Of a DNA stretch of 6,124 nucleotides, positions 5,440 through 6,124 are shown one piece after another. The stretch is taken from assembly GCA_049644345.1 (NCBI GenBank), contig JBARRS010000029.1, positions 1-6,124 of the forward strand, in the 5' to 3' direction. Position 1 is the stretch's first letter. Every line of letters begins with the position of its first letter. The notes under the pieces were generated by a model. The model made no database searches and was not told the origin of the DNA. It worked only from the letters and a program-made list of their open reading frames with translations. The translations under genes were made by a program, and so were the position numbers. Origin of the DNA: JBARRS01 sp049644345 (GTDB taxonomy: Bacteria > Actinomycetota > Thermoleophilia > Gaiellales > Gaiellaceae).

Positions 5440-6124
5440 ATGAAGGTGATCCTCCCCGACTCCTCGGAGCTCGAGCTTCCGGAAGGCGCGACCGGCCGCG
5501 ACGCGGCTGCCGCGATCGGCCCGAAGCTGGCCGAGCAGGCCGTGCTCGTCCGCATGAACGGGCACGTCCAGGACCTGCGCCTGCCGCTCGAGGAAGGACA
5601 GCGGATTCAGATCCTGACGACGCGCGACAAGGACGATCCCGACGCGCTCGCGGTGCTCCGCCACTCCTCGGCGCACCTGCTCGCGGAGGCCGTGAGGCGC
5701 CTCTATCCGGGGGTGAAGATCGCGATCGGGCCACCGATCGAGAACGGCTTCTACTACGACTTCGAGTTTCCAGAGCCGATCACGGACGAGGACCTCGAGC
5801 GGATCGAGGAGGAGATCCGGCGCGAGCTCTCCGAGGGGCGGACCTGGGAGCGCTGGGAGGTCGACCCCGAGGAGGCGAAGCGCTACTTCGCCGAGCAGGG
5901 CGAGGACTACAAGGTCGAGCTCGTCGAGACCGCCGACGGGCCGATCTCGCTCTACAGGCAGGGTGACTTCACCGACCTCTGTCGCGGGCCGCACCTTCAG
6001 GACTCGAAGCCGATCAAAGCGCTCAAGCTGACGAGCCTCGCCGGCGCCTACTGGCGCGGCGACGAGCACAACAAGCAGCTGACGCGGATCTACGGGACGG
6101 CCTTCTACGACAAGGCCGATCTCG
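5440..6124 (+). CDS. thrS: Threonyl-tRNA synthetase, N-terminal part (runs off the window)
   Basis: This class II aminoacyl-tRNA synthetase charges tRNA-Thr with threonine in the cytoplasm. The window holds the first 228 codons of a protein usually about 580-650 residues long. Domain order is typical of bacterial enzymes. A TGS domain (about 1-60) starts MKVILPDSSELELPEG. The editing (N2, SAD-type) domain follows, which hydrolyses mis-charged Ser-tRNA-Thr. Its metal/editing residues are visible: His75 and His79 in HSSAH, Cys181 and His185 in DLCRGPH, and the YYDFEF segment at 105-110. The end, LKLTSLAGAYWRGDEHNKQL (195-214), leads toward the catalytic core, which lies outside the window. Codon use is strongly GC-ending and uninterrupted. 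ATG 5440 is the only sensible start, since the TGS domain begins there. Confidence 0.97.
   Translation, partial: MKVILPDSSELELPEGATGRDAAAAIGPKLAEQAVLVRMNGHVQDLRLPLEEGQRIQILTTRDKDDPDALAVLRHSSAHLLAEAVRRLYPGVKIAIGPPIENGFYYDFEFPEPITDEDLERIEEEIRRELSEGRTWERWEVDPEEAKRYFAEQGEDYKVELVETADGPISLYRQGDFTDLCRGPHLQDSKPIKALKLTSLAGAYWRGDEHNKQLTRIYGTAFYDKADL

Noticed and set aside
5422..6069. 215-residue minus-strand open frame
   Set aside because: Antisense to thrS; the plus strand encodes an unambiguous threonyl-tRNA synthetase.
1..6124. Defence system, biosynthetic cluster or mobile element
   Set aside because: No transposase, integrase, nuclease, terminal repeats or target duplications, and the gene set is ordinary chromosomal content without a shared pathway.

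Overview
The window is GC-rich bacterial chromosomal DNA, with coding stretches almost saturated for G or C at third codon positions. GC content, gene types, several apparently leaderless genes and terminators without T-tracts fit an actinobacterium, perhaps of the Thermoleophilia (Gaiellales or Solirubrobacterales). That placement is inference, not read from a marker gene. I see no mobile element, CRISPR array, tRNA or rRNA, and no clearly new multi-gene system.

Layout from left to right. Positions 1-153 hold no convincing gene but contain a strong imperfect inverted repeat (63-105). A secreted protein of unknown function is on the minus strand (154-975). A 540-base gap follows (976-1515) with three separate foldback structures. 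A SRPBCC-fold protein is on the plus strand (1516-2007). It converges on a secreted S53 (sedolisin/kumamolisin-type) serine peptidase on the minus strand (2256-3749), and hairpins including a perfect 13-bp one at 2201-2234 lie between the two. Upstream of the peptidase, on the same strand, is a FIST-domain protein (3827-4987). Divergent from it are an MmcQ/YjbR-family protein (5037-5393) and the 5' part of threonyl-tRNA synthetase, thrS (5440 to the window end).

The genes do not form an obvious pathway. thrS is housekeeping, and the small MmcQ/YjbR gene 46 bases upstream may share transcription with it. The two exported proteins have recognisable Shine-Dalgarno sequences. The four cytoplasmic genes lack one and instead have a -10-like hexamer 6-8 bases before the chosen start codon, which suggests leaderless mRNAs. 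The points most worth a second look are that initiation split, the missing propeptide domain of the S53 peptidase, and the structured 976-1515 gap.
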